Source: Bifidobacterium gallicum DSM 20093 = LMG 11596 (GTDB lineage Bacteria; Actinomycetota; Actinomycetes; Actinomycetales; Bifidobacteriaceae). From it: a stretch of 64,000 nt of DNA. A model generated the notes under the pieces. That model searched no databases and had not been told where the DNA came from. It saw only the letters and a program-made list of their open reading frames with translations. Shown here piece by piece: positions 1 through 8,151 of this stretch. Position numbers and translations under genes: made by a program. Numbering within the stretch: position 1 is the first letter of the stretch; each line of letters starts with the position of its first letter. The DNA lies in assembly GCF_000741205.1 (NCBI RefSeq), contig NZ_JGYW01000002.1, positions 124,001 to 188,000 of the forward strand, read 5' to 3'.

Positions 1-166
1 GGCGAATCACGCGCATCAGGCCACACGCATCGTGCCACATGCCGTCGCCCTGCACGGCCATGGACGCGACCACAGCAATCATCCATCATCAACCCGCCGC
101 CGACACACAAGGAGCCGCACCCCCTAAAGCTTTGTTGACCCACTGATCCACAACCCAACCCAGCAA

Positions 167-208
167 TGGGCGCGGTGACGAGGCGCGATCATCTCGTCAC
201 CGCGCCCA
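167..208. other. Strong intergenic hairpin
   Basis: A perfect 16-bp inverted repeat (167-182 against 193-208) with a 10-nt loop lies in the first 258 bases, which otherwise show no gene I can support. There is no clear T-run on either side, so it may be a terminator of a gene to the left of the window or simply a hairpin. Confidence 0.5.
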
Positions 209-258
209 CTTACTATTCCAGCCAACCAAACCAATCTCCTGAAATCCCCTAATTTATT

Positions 259-1761
259 GTGAAGAAAAGCAGTATCCCCATGACAACGAAATCCAATCCG
301 GAGACGCAAACAGACGCGCAGGCGCGCACGGCAAACGGTTCATCCGTACGTTCCTTGGGTGCGCTACGCCCGGCAACTCAGCCTGGCACGCCGCAAACCA
401 ATGGATCCGACGCTGCCGAGGTTGCCAGGCGCGCGCGTAAAACATTGTTCCCGTTGTTGGGTATCTATCTGCTTGGCGCGCTGTGTTTGCAGGCTTTCAA
501 TATGGTGTTCGCCAAAATCGGTTCGGATTTGGGTGCCGCGACGAACGCTTCGCTGATTACAGCCATCCCTGGCGTCGTGCTTGCCATCGTGTGTTTCATT
601 TACGGTTCACTCGGTGATTTCGCGAGCCTGAAAACAATGACCGTGTTTGGCATTGTGACGCTGGTTGTAGGGTCCGTTGGCGGATTCTTCCTGCACGGTT
701 CGCTCGTGTTCGTCATCCTGTTCCGTATCATTCAAACGATCGGTTTTCAAACCGCCGGTTCCGTGTATCTGGTTGTTGTGGCCCGATATTTGACGGAGCG
801 TGAGAAACTGCTGTATTTCGGCCTGTTCACGGCCGACTACCAGTTGGCTACCGCCATTGGCGTGGTGTCTGCCGGCGTGTTTTCGGCCATCGATTGGAAG
901 TTCCTGTTCCTCATTCCGGTCATTGCTGTGGTCTTTATTGTGCCGCTGCTGAAGTATCTGCCTGGCAAAACCGGCGGCAAGACGCATATTGACGTGCCCG
1001 GTTTCGGTTTGTTTGGTGCGGCCATTTTGTTCTTGACGCTGTTCTTCTCGGTGTTGGACTGGTGGATGCTGGCTGTGAGCGCCGCGTTCCTCGTGCTGTT
1101 CGCCATATACATCACGAAGGCCGACAACCCGTTTGTCACGCCCGAGTTCTTCAAGAACACGGCCTGGCGTGAATCGGTGTTGCTGATTGTCATCTTCTAT
1201 TTCATCAACTTTGCGATTACTCCGTTGTGCAATGATTTCGGCGCGGGCCTGTTCGGCATGTCGAGCACCCAGGTGTCGCTCATGCTGCTGCCCGGCTTGA
1301 TTATCGCCACGATCACCGGTTGCTTCTCGGGACGTATCGTCACCAAGCTCGGCAAACGCTGGTCCATCACGCTGGGTGCCGGACTCATGGCTGTCGGTTT
1401 CATCGTCGGCGGTTTGTTGTTGCGTTTGGGCCCTGTGCTCATTGGCATTTGTGCCGCACTGATTTACGCTGGCATGGCCACGCTTTACTCCCCGACGGCC
1501 AACACGGTGCTCGGCACGCTGCCGCCTGAGCAGACAGGCCGCGGCGTGGGTATGAACGATCTGGCCATGCAGGGTTCCGGCGCCGTGGGCATCGCGCTGT
1601 TCGGCGGCCCGATCTCCACTCACGCGTTCGCTGGCAACACGATTCTCGGCCCCGAGGGCACCTACGCGAGTTCCGCCACGATGCTCATCATTTTCGGCGT
1701 CATCGTCGCCTCTGGCGTCTTGTGGCTACAACTGCACCACAAGAAGTTCTACCAAGCCTAG
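259..1761 (+). CDS. MFS transporter (DHA2-like)
   Basis: A major facilitator superfamily permease of about 500 residues. A hydrophilic N-terminal stretch of about 60 residues is followed by many hydrophobic segments, beginning around LFPLLGIYLLGALCLQ, and a short basic C-terminus. Length and segment number fit the 12-14 segment drug:proton antiporter type. The substrate cannot be read from the sequence, and no regulator or partner gene is adjacent. The start is uncertain: GTG at 259 and ATG at 280 are both in frame and neither has a strong Shine-Dalgarno sequence. The coding sequence is followed by a run of palindromic repeats rather than a classical terminator. Confidence 0.8.
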   Translation: MKKSSIPMTTKSNPETQTDAQARTANGSSVRSLGALRPATQPGTPQTNGSDAAEVARRARKTLFPLLGIYLLGALCLQAFNMVFAKIGSDLGAATNASLITAIPGVVLAIVCFIYGSLGDFASLKTMTVFGIVTLVVGSVGGFFLHGSLVFVILFRIIQTIGFQTAGSVYLVVVARYLTEREKLLYFGLFTADYQLATAIGVVSAGVFSAIDWKFLFLIPVIAVVFIVPLLKYLPGKTGGKTHIDVPGFGLFGAAILFLTLFFSVLDWWMLAVSAAFLVLFAIYITKADNPFVTPEFFKNTAWRESVLLIVIFYFINFAITPLCNDFGAGLFGMSSTQVSLMLLPGLIIATITGCFSGRIVTKLGKRWSITLGAGLMAVGFIVGGLLLRLGPVLIGICAALIYAGMATLYSPTANTVLGTLPPEQTGRGVGMNDLAMQGSGAVGIALFGGPISTHAFAGNTILGPEGTYASSATMLIIFGVIVASGVLWLQLHHKKFYQA

Positions 1762-2024
1762 CCTTTCCTCCCATTCCGCCCTTCGCCCCTCTCCCCTTTC
1801 CTCATCATCCCGCACGTAAGCTAGTTGCGTTACGTGCGGGATGATTCCAGCCAGTCTCATGCAACATCTTCAGTTACATCCCACCTTCCCGCACGTAAGC
1901 CAGTTGCGTTACGTGCGGGAACATCACCGGCACTCTTTTGCAATGTTCTTAGTTACATCACATTCCCGCCTCTTCCGCACGTAAGCTAGTTGCGTTACGT
2001 GCGGGAGGGCGAACGAAATAAGAA

Positions 2025-2039
2025 TGATAATCATTTTCA
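2025..2039. promoter_or_regulatory. Zur/Fur-like box
   Basis: TGATAATCATTTTCA is a near-perfect 7-1-7 inverted repeat resembling the actinobacterial Zur box and the core of the Fur box. It lies 20 bp after a palindromic repeat and is not placed in front of a recognisable metal-uptake gene, so function is uncertain. Confidence 0.4.
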
Positions 2040-2119
2040 ATATCATTCCCGCCTGCGGCCGCCCCTCCATGCATCATCCCGCACGTAAGCTAGTTGCGTT
2101 ACGTGCGGGAACATGCGTA

Positions 2120-2134
2120 TGAGAATTATTTTCA
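2120..2134. promoter_or_regulatory. Zur/Fur-like box
   Basis: TGAGAATTATTTTCA is a second 7-1-7 box, 10 bp after the repeat at 2078-2109. It has the same character as the box at 2025-2039. Confidence 0.35.
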
Positions 2135-2395
2135 ACATTCCTGCTCGCCCGGTTTCAGGGCACTCTTGTTCATCTTCCGTTCCGCCTTCCACTTCCCCTT
2201 TCGCTCTACTTTCCGCGCTCATTCCCATTGATTCACGCACCACCCTCCCGCACGTAAGCCAGTTGCGTTACGTGCGGGAGAGAAAAGATAGAGGGAACAG
2301 GAAGATATTGATATTGATTACCGAAACGCCCGCATGGAGTATCGTGTACCTCCATGCGGGCGCTTCCCGTATTTGTGGGTTGGCGGGAATGATAA

Positions 2396-3076
2396 TCAGG
2401 CTTCAACTGCGCGAGCGCGCACAGCACGGCCCGACGCGAAGCGGTCGAGCGCTCCAGTGCGAGCGATGGCCATGAATAAGAACCATGTCGCCAGACCAGC
2501 GATGACCACACCGCCAATCACTTCCGTAATTATGTGCACCATGCCGCGGGGGCTGAGCAACGAAACCCCTTGGTATCGCGTGAATAACAGGAACACCCCA
2601 TATTCGAGCGCAACACAGACGCCTGAAATCATCGTTATCGGCAGCGTAAAGACACGCAGTCGCGTGACATAGAACGGCAGCTCGGTGAACAAGCCCTGCA
2701 AAATGGCGGAAGCGAACGTCATCACGATGTCATATTGAGTGCCCATGACCATTTGCGCGAGTACGGTGACGACGTTGACGAACATGGCCGCGCCAGGTTT
2801 GCGCAAAATGAGCATGGCCAGCGGTCCCGAGAAATACCAGACCGCATGCATGATGCTCGTCACGCCGGGAAGGATTGCACTCAGCACTGGCGAGATGGCG
2901 GCGTATGCAAAATTGAACCCCCAGAAAATGACGCCGCATGCCACGCCTAGTGCGGCGCCAACGGCGACATCAGCGGTCCTCCAACGCATGCTCGCACGGC
3001 GCACGGCGGCTGCGGATGCTGCAGAGGAAACGCTGGAGGATGATGAAGGAACTGGTGATTGGGGACGCAAAGACAT
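2396..3076 (-). CDS. YkoE-like ECF transporter permease/S component
   Basis: A 226-residue integral membrane protein. After a Ser/Ala-rich N-terminus of about 30 residues, the sequence MRWRTADVAVGAALGVACGV and the later segments match the YkoE family (ABC_cobalt, PF09819), a membrane component of energy-coupling-factor type vitamin importers often tied to thiamine or hydroxymethylpyrimidine. ATG at 3076 is preceded by AGGAG at good spacing. The ATPase and T component normally needed are not adjacent, so it may use shared modules or its partners may be elsewhere. I looked for a TPP riboswitch upstream and did not see one; the substrate assignment rests on the family only. Confidence 0.65.
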   Translation of the reverse strand: MSLRPQSPVPSSSSSVSSAASAAAVRRASMRWRTADVAVGAALGVACGVIFWGFNFAYAAISPVLSAILPGVTSIMHAVWYFSGPLAMLILRKPGAAMFVNVVTVLAQMVMGTQYDIVMTFASAILQGLFTELPFYVTRLRVFTLPITMISGVCVALEYGVFLLFTRYQGVSLLSPRGMVHIITEVIGGVVIAGLATWFLFMAIARTGALDRFASGRAVRARAVEA

Positions 3077-3308
3077 GGCTCTCCTGCCGCTCGGTGCCGC
3101 ACACAGAATAATCAGAGACGTTCCTTGACCTGCGCGGCTCGGGCGGGAACGCCAAGGACACCGTAGCAGAAGAACGCGGTCGAGCGCATATGTAGCTCAA
3201 CCGATGGCCCTTGGCATGCCCACACCCGAACGCCGATGGTGAACAACTTCATCAATCATCAATCACCGGTCCGTCAATCATCAGAATGTAGCTCAGTCCA
3301 ATACATAT

Positions 3309-4541
3309 TCACGGCAACGGAGGCAGCAAGAAATCAACTGGATTTTCCAAAAAATAACGCAAACCAGTCTGAGCAGCCCCCACGAGCGCCGGATGTTTCA
3401 CACCCATAACTCGTTTTATTTCCACACGCACATTCTCTCTAGCCAAAATCTGTTGCTGAATATCGGTACGCAAATTATCGATATGCTCATCAAGCAATCG
3501 AGCCCATAAACCACCCAATATAACCGTAGAAGTATCCGAAATATTGATAGTGGAAGTCAGTGCAGAAACCATGGCGTGGAACGCATCGGACATCACGCGC
3601 AGCACAGCCGGATCACCATTCTTGCCACGTTTGATGAGCTCTTCAAGCGATTCAAGGCTTGCCGCCTCAGCATCGGATGCGATGCCCGAAAGCTCCACCA
3701 TGGAACGTCGACCCGCATACGCTTCAAGACAGCCCAACCTGCCACACGGGCACTGCGGTCCGTTCAACGACACTGATAAATGACCAAACTCGCCGGCATA
3801 CCCATGCTCTCCGGTCACCAAGTTTCCATTGCGCACCAACGCGCCGCCAATACCGATGTCAGTGGATACATAAATAAACGAGCCATTGGGAGCCGCCGGC
3901 GCGTCAGGGCTGACAGGCGTGGCATACCCGGAGATTTGGGAGATCGCAGCCATATTGGCTTCATTCGATACCTTGACATTCAAGCGCGAGATAAACGGCA
4001 GTTCGGACAAATCCAACTGCTCCCAGCCCAGATTGCGCGCCACCAACAACTTGTTGCCGTCCGCAACCAAACCCGGAAGCGCCAAACCCGCCCCGGCAAT
4101 CAGATACCCCTGCTCCCGCAAAATGGCTTCCTGCTCGCTCAGCATGTCATCAATATGGGAAAAAATAATTGGGGCTTGGGCCAAATGGAAATCCCCGGCA
4201 ATCCAGCGCTCAGCGATGACATTGCCATCAAGATCCATGGCCAGGATGCCGTATCCGTCCGTGTTGACTTGAATGCCAATGCCGCAAATCACACCACCGT
4301 TAATGACCAACGGCGTACTGGGTCGGCCATATACGGCCTGCATTGCCGGGAGCCCCTCCTTAAGAATGCCCCCTTCCAGCAACTTCGTCGCCAACAACGA
4401 TATCGTCGCTTTGGTCAAACCGGTTTTCTTGGCGATGTCAGCACGGCTGAGCGCACGCTCCGAATGCAGAATGGTCGAAATCATCACTGACAGGTTATGG
4501 TTCCGCAAATCCTCTTGATTGATACGACGTAGAGTAGCCAT
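3309..4541 (-). CDS. xylR: ROK-family repressor, XylR type
   Basis: A 410-residue transcription factor with an N-terminal winged helix-turn-helix (LSRADIAKKTGLTKATISLL, residues about 31-50) and a C-terminal ROK sugar-kinase-like domain carrying the zinc-binding CPCGRLGCLEAY signature. Proteins of this type repress xylose genes and are released by the sugar. It is divergent from xylB across about 600 bp, which supports the assignment. ATG 4541 is preceded by AAGGGG. Its probable operator is the TTAAATCATTAAAC site in front of xylB, repeated before the acetyltransferase gene and, with variation, before xylA. Catalytic kinase function is not expected in this subgroup. Confidence 0.85.
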   Translation of the reverse strand: MATLRRINQEDLRNHNLSVMISTILHSERALSRADIAKKTGLTKATISLLATKLLEGGILKEGLPAMQAVYGRPSTPLVINGGVICGIGIQVNTDGYGILAMDLDGNVIAERWIAGDFHLAQAPIIFSHIDDMLSEQEAILREQGYLIAGAGLALPGLVADGNKLLVARNLGWEQLDLSELPFISRLNVKVSNEANMAAISQISGYATPVSPDAPAAPNGSFIYVSTDIGIGGALVRNGNLVTGEHGYAGEFGHLSVSLNGPQCPCGRLGCLEAYAGRRSMVELSGIASDAEAASLESLEELIKRGKNGDPAVLRVMSDAFHAMVSALTSTINISDTSTVILGGLWARLLDEHIDNLRTDIQQQILARENVRVEIKRVMGVKHPALVGAAQTGLRYFLENPVDFLLPPLP

Positions 4542-4816
4542 GCCATCCCCTTAAGTCCTCATCCATAACGATGCCAGTGTATCGCGCTCCACACCTTATT
4601 TTTTAATGCAAGAACACGCCACGCTCACGCATACGGTCGAGCCGTCCGACAGTTACACGCCATACGCCCCGTTGGCTTGGCATCCTCGTAAGGCGCCTCA
4701 GAGGCCACCACCCCCGCAGCACCTTCCATCGGCCACGATAGCGCGAGTGCGCGATTGTACGCACCCCGCGCATCCGCTGCATTCGTGTTGAGCAAAACGA
4801 ACCATCCATGATATAA

Positions 4817-4830
4817 TTAAATCATTAAAC
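4817..4830. promoter_or_regulatory. Candidate XylR operator, xylB side
   Basis: TTAAATCATTAAAC, an imperfect palindrome centred on the C at 4823. The identical 14 bases occur at 7484-7497 before the acetyltransferase gene, and a variant occurs at 23316-23329 before xylA. Confidence 0.55.
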
Positions 4831-4895
4831 TATTGCGTTGGGTGAAGCGGCCACACGGCCACTCGCCGCCACAGCCAGGATCAACCGGCATCCTT

Positions 4896-4927
4896 CCCGC
4901 ACGTAAGGCAACTACGTTACGTGCGGG
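4896..4927. repeat. Palindromic repeat copy
   Basis: A complete copy with perfect 11-bp arms and centre GGCAACTACG, located in the xylB leader region. Confidence 0.9.
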
Positions 4928-5153
4928 AAGGCGATGAGCACAGGAAGCGATGCGTAAGTATGCGTAGGCACTGAAGCCAAGCATCACACAACAAGACCGG
5001 CACCCGTGCTCGCATCCACCCCTGCGGTGACGGCCACCCAGCGCAACAGTTACAGCCCAACCACCGAACAATTCAATCAATCAAACAACTTCCCTGAAGT
5101 GCACCAATCCATCTACCAACATCCACCCACACATCTCGGCAAAGGAGACGATG

Positions 5154-6695
5154 ATGACACAATCCACAGAACGCACACTGGTTGCCGGCGTCGACACGTC
5201 AACCCAATCCTGCAAGGTACGCGTCACCGACGCAGCCACCGGCGAGCTCGTACGCTTCGGACAGGCCAAGCATCCCGACGGCACGACAATCAACCCGGAA
5301 TGCTGGTGGACCGCGTTCCAAGAGGCCGCGGCACAGGCGGGCGGCCTCGACGACGTGCAAGCCATCGCCGTGGGCGGTCAGCAGCACGGTATGGTGCTGC
5401 TCGACCAGCAAGGCAACATCATCCGCGACGCCATGCTTTGGAACGACACCAGTTCAGCCCCGCAAGCCGCCGAGCTCATCGAAAAAATGGGGTGGGCGCC
5501 GACCGCCGACGGCGAGCCTGACGATGTGCTCGCGCGCGGACGCTTCCGCTGGGTCCAGGCGGTCGGCTCGTCCCCCGTCGCCTCCTACACGTTGACCAAA
5601 GTCGCATGGGTCGCCCAACATGAGCCCGAAAATGCCGCCCGCATAGCGGCTATTTGCTTGCCGCACGACTGGCTGAGCTGGCGCATTGCCGGGTACGGGC
5701 CGGTAGCCGAAGGGGAGGATGCCCATCTTGACGCGCTCTTCACCGACCGCTCCGACGCGTCGGGCACGTCCTACTATGATGCCGCCAACAACCAGTATCG
5801 TCGGGACCTGATCGCCATGGCATTGCAATCTGACGCTACGGGAACGCCAAGCGACGCCACCACAGAAATAGCCAATTCCCTTACGCTGCCCACCGTATTG
5901 CAGCCCAACCAAGCCGCGCCCGTCAAAGCCGACCCGAACATTGCCGGACGCAACGTGCCCGGCGGCTGCCTGATCGCACCCGGAGGCGGCGACAACGCCA
6001 TGGCCGCGCTCGGCTTGGGCATGACGGAAGGTGACGTGTCGATCTCACTGGGTACGTCCGGCGTGGCCGCAGCCGTGAGCGCTACTCCCGTTTACGATCC
6101 GACAGGAGCCGTGTCGGGGTTCGCCGACTGCACAGGGCACTTCCTGCCATTGGCGTGCACAATCAACGGCTCGCGAATTCTCGACGCCGCACGAATGATT
6201 CTGGACGTCGATTACGAGGGGCTCAACACGCTGGCGCTCGCTTCCAAGCCCGGCGCGTGCGGCATCACGCTCGTGCCATATTTCGACGGCGAGCGCACAC
6301 CGAACCGTCCCGACGCAACGGCAACGCTGTCGGGGATGACACTACAGAACATGCATCGCGAGAATTTCGCGCGCGCTTTCGTCGAGGGGATGCTGTGCTC
6401 GCAGCGCGACTGCATGGAGCTGATTCGTTCGCTTGGCTCCCCGATCGACCGCATTCTGCTGATTGGCGGCGGCGCCAAGTCGACTGCCGTGCGCACGCTG
6501 GCCCCTTCAATTCTCGGCATGGACGTCAACATGCCCGCCACGGATGAGTATGTGGCCATCGGTGCCGCACGTCAGGCCGCTTGGGTACTGTCCGGCGAGC
6601 AGCAAGCGCCGCGCTGGGATGTGCGGATTGAATCTACACAGACCGGCAAGAGTCATCCGGCTGTGTACGAAGCGTACGCTGCCGCACGCGGCTGA
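5154..6695 (+). CDS. xylB: Xylulokinase
   Basis: FGGY-family kinase of 513 residues phosphorylating D-xylulose to xylulose-5-phosphate in the cytoplasm, which feeds the bifid shunt phosphoketolase. Visible marks are the N-terminal nucleotide-binding segment AGVDTSTQS, the substrate loop GGQQHGMVLLD, LPHDWLSWRIAG, the SLGTSG phosphate motif near residue 300 and a C-terminal LIGGGAKS motif. ATG codons at 5151 and 5154 are both possible; 5154 gives better spacing from AAAGGAG. It is divergent from xylR and followed by a good terminator. Expected regulation is relief of XylR repression by xylose. Confidence 0.93.
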   Translation: MTQSTERTLVAGVDTSTQSCKVRVTDAATGELVRFGQAKHPDGTTINPECWWTAFQEAAAQAGGLDDVQAIAVGGQQHGMVLLDQQGNIIRDAMLWNDTSSAPQAAELIEKMGWAPTADGEPDDVLARGRFRWVQAVGSSPVASYTLTKVAWVAQHEPENAARIAAICLPHDWLSWRIAGYGPVAEGEDAHLDALFTDRSDASGTSYYDAANNQYRRDLIAMALQSDATGTPSDATTEIANSLTLPTVLQPNQAAPVKADPNIAGRNVPGGCLIAPGGGDNAMAALGLGMTEGDVSISLGTSGVAAAVSATPVYDPTGAVSGFADCTGHFLPLACTINGSRILDAARMILDVDYEGLNTLALASKPGACGITLVPYFDGERTPNRPDATATLSGMTLQNMHRENFARAFVEGMLCSQRDCMELIRSLGSPIDRILLIGGGAKSTAVRTLAPSILGMDVNMPATDEYVAIGAARQAAWVLSGEQQAPRWDVRIESTQTGKSHPAVYEAYAAARG

Positions 6696-6710
6696 GATTA
6701 GTTGACCACA

Positions 6711-6746
6711 AGCGCCGCACTATCTTCCGGCAGTGCGGCGCTTTTT
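6711..6746 (+). terminator. Rho-independent terminator of xylB
   Basis: An 11-bp perfect stem AGCGCCGCACT / AGTGCGGCGCT with a 10-nt loop is followed by a TTTTT run (6742-6746), 16 bp after the xylB stop codon. Confidence 0.9.
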
Positions 6747-6834
6747 ATTGTATGGTGATATGTATTTCTGATATTGCCTCAATACCACCCGAACCGTCAC
6801 CACTCTTGCCCGCGCATATATATCGCACCAATAA

Positions 6835-7455
6835 TCATGCAAAAAATGGATCAATTTCCGGTAGTGGACGAATAATGTTGCAAGGGTTGCCCGCTGCTAT
6901 CGTGTTTGCCGGAATATCGCCCACCACTACGGATCCGGCGCCAATAATCGTGTTGTCGCCCACGCTGGCTCCCGGACAGACGGTCACATTGCTGCCAAAC
7001 CACACGTTATTGCCAATCACCACAGGCAACGCATGCTCCCAACCATCCAACCGATTGTGCACGTCGAGCGCATGGTTCGGCGTATTGATGGTGCACCGCG
7101 GACCAATCAGGCAGTCCTCGCCGATGGTCACGAGGCCACCGCCGCAAATCATGAAGTCTTTATTGAGAAATGTGCCACGTCCAATAGTCAGCGCCATACC
7201 GTATTCAATTTCAAAGCGCGGGGTGAACTGCACGCCCTCGCCAGCGCCTGGAACGAATTCATGAAACAGCCGGTACGCCTCATCCGGATTGTCATAGTAC
7301 ACCGCATTGATACGCGAGCACATGCGCGCCGCCTCAGCCACATGCCTCGGCAACGTCATCGACTTGCGATACTGCGTAGGCTCGCCTTCAAATAAGCGGC
7401 GCAAATCGTCATCATCAGGATAATTCCGCAATGCTTCCTCGACCCGTGCGTCCAT
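6835..7455 (-). CDS. Sugar O-acetyltransferase (maltose/galactoside type)
   Basis: A 206-residue left-handed beta-helix acetyltransferase of the LacA/Maa/NodL group. The N-terminal Mac domain (about residues 20-75, with YDNPDEAYRLFHEF) precedes hexapeptide repeats and the TPNHALD and VWFGSNVTVCPGASVG segments typical of the family. These enzymes transfer acetyl from acetyl-CoA to sugars, often to detoxify excess intracellular sugar. It is convergent with xylB. The XylR-like site at 7484-7497 lies just upstream of its start, suggesting control by xylose. Confidence 0.85.
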   Translation of the reverse strand: MDARVEEALRNYPDDDDLRRLFEGEPTQYRKSMTLPRHVAEAARMCSRINAVYYDNPDEAYRLFHEFVPGAGEGVQFTPRFEIEYGMALTIGRGTFLNKDFMICGGGLVTIGEDCLIGPRCTINTPNHALDVHNRLDGWEHALPVVIGNNVWFGSNVTVCPGASVGDNTIIGAGSVVVGDIPANTIAAGNPCNIIRPLPEIDPFFA

Positions 7456-7483
7456 GCACCCACATCCTCTCCATCGAGATATG

Positions 7484-7497
7484 TTAAATCATTAAAC
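7484..7497. promoter_or_regulatory. Candidate XylR operator, acetyltransferase side
   Basis: TTAAATCATTAAAC, identical to the site at 4817-4830, 28 bp upstream of the acetyltransferase start codon. Confidence 0.55.
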
Positions 7498-7736
7498 GAT
7501 TATATCAGCCCTTTCATTTCCGCTCCCGTTTTCACCCTCACCCCATCCCCTCTTCCCCACCCCATCCCTTCTCCCACACACCAGCCTATCCCCCAACGCC
7601 GCCCTTCCCGCACGTAACGTAACTGGCTTACGTGCGGGAAGAATATAGGGTGAAAAGCCAACCACCCCAAGCCGCACGTAACGCAACTGGCTTACGTGCG
7701 GGAGGGAAGCCGACAAGAGGCCGCACCACATCTCAA

Positions 7737-7751
7737 CGATAATCATTCTCA
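7737..7751. promoter_or_regulatory. Zur/Fur-like box
   Basis: CGATAATCATTCTCA, a 7-1-7 box five bases before the palindromic repeat at 7756-7787. Confidence 0.35.
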
Positions 7752-7992
7752 CCTATCCGCACGTAACGCAACTAGCTTACGTGCGGGAAAGCTCCCTGCA
7801 CTACTACCCCTCTAAACGAGTCACCCTCCCCATCCTTCCCGCACGTAACGTAACTGGCTTACGTGCGGGAAGAGATCTGGCAAGAGATGGGCCAATCGCC
7901 AAATGATAACGACGCCCACTCATTCGCGTCTAAGACAACTGGCTGACGCGCGGAATAGCGCCTCATTGACGGCAACGACCCACGAAGGCGTC

Positions 7993-8044
7993 CATCCGCC
8001 CTCTCACGTAACACAACTAGCTTACGTGCGGGAGAGGGCGGATG
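7993..8044. repeat. Palindromic repeat with long flanking stem
   Basis: The left arm has lost CCCGC, but the flanks CATCCGCCCTCTC and GAGAGGGCGGATG are perfectly complementary over 13 bp and extend the ACGTAA/TTACGT stem. The flank sequence is specific to this copy. Confidence 0.8.
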
Positions 8045-8151
8045 GAGGAAAGGAAGTGTAAGGGAAGGCGGGAGAAACATTAAAGCATATAACAATAGCG
8101 CACCACGACGCTGAACGTGTGGTGCGCAGGAGGGATAAATATATTCAATAA

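Larger units (their letters stand above)
1762..2395. repeat. Intergenic cluster of five palindromic repeats
   Basis: Between the MFS gene and the convergent permease gene lie five copies of the window-wide palindrome, at 1809-1840, 1888-1919, 1975-2004, 2078-2109 and 2247-2278. All have the same centre orientation (GCYAGTTGCG). The first three are spaced 79 and 86 bp apart, and their intervening sequence is itself similar (each spacer contains an agttacatc segment), so they look like a decayed tandem duplication of a larger unit. Two 7-1-7 metalloregulator-like boxes lie at 2025-2039 and 2120-2134. No gene is visible here. Confidence 0.85.
4542..5153. promoter_or_regulatory. xylR-xylB divergent intergenic region
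   Basis: About 610 bp holding the candidate XylR operator (4817-4830), one palindromic repeat at 4896-4927 (centre GGCAACTACG) and the xylB leader with AAAGGAG at 5141-5147. No gene was recognised. The operator is over 300 bp upstream of xylB, so the xylB promoter is probably near 4800 and the transcript would then include the repeat hairpin in its leader. Confidence 0.6.
7498..8151. repeat. Intergenic cluster of six palindromic repeats
   Basis: Copies lie at 7607-7638, 7671-7702, 7756-7787 and 7838-7869, all with the CGYAACTRGC centre orientation. A diverged copy at 7925-7950 keeps complementary arms CGCGTC and GACGCG although the sequence has changed. A further copy at about 8004-8032 is embedded in a longer stem (7993-8044). 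A metalloregulator-like box lies at 7737-7751. No gene is apparent. Confidence 0.85.

Noticed and set aside
607-1623. Long antisense open frame inside the MFS gene (similar ones lie opposite ftsH and the binding protein)
   Set aside because: Arg/His/Gln-rich translations opposite clear genes are a by-product of GC-biased codon use.
1809-2278. CRISPR array
   Set aside because: Repeats are self-palindromic, spacers are similar to each other and unequal, copies are scattered over the whole window, and there are no cas genes.
2113-2672. Proteins sharing PARKPVALRAG-like or HVSQLRYVRE-like segments in many gaps
   Set aside because: These are chance translations of the palindromic repeat in different frames; only the GH43 and TilS copies lie in genuine genes.
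3077-3308. TPP riboswitch before the YkoE-like gene
   Set aside because: The conserved thi-box sequences could not be found in the leader on the minus strand.
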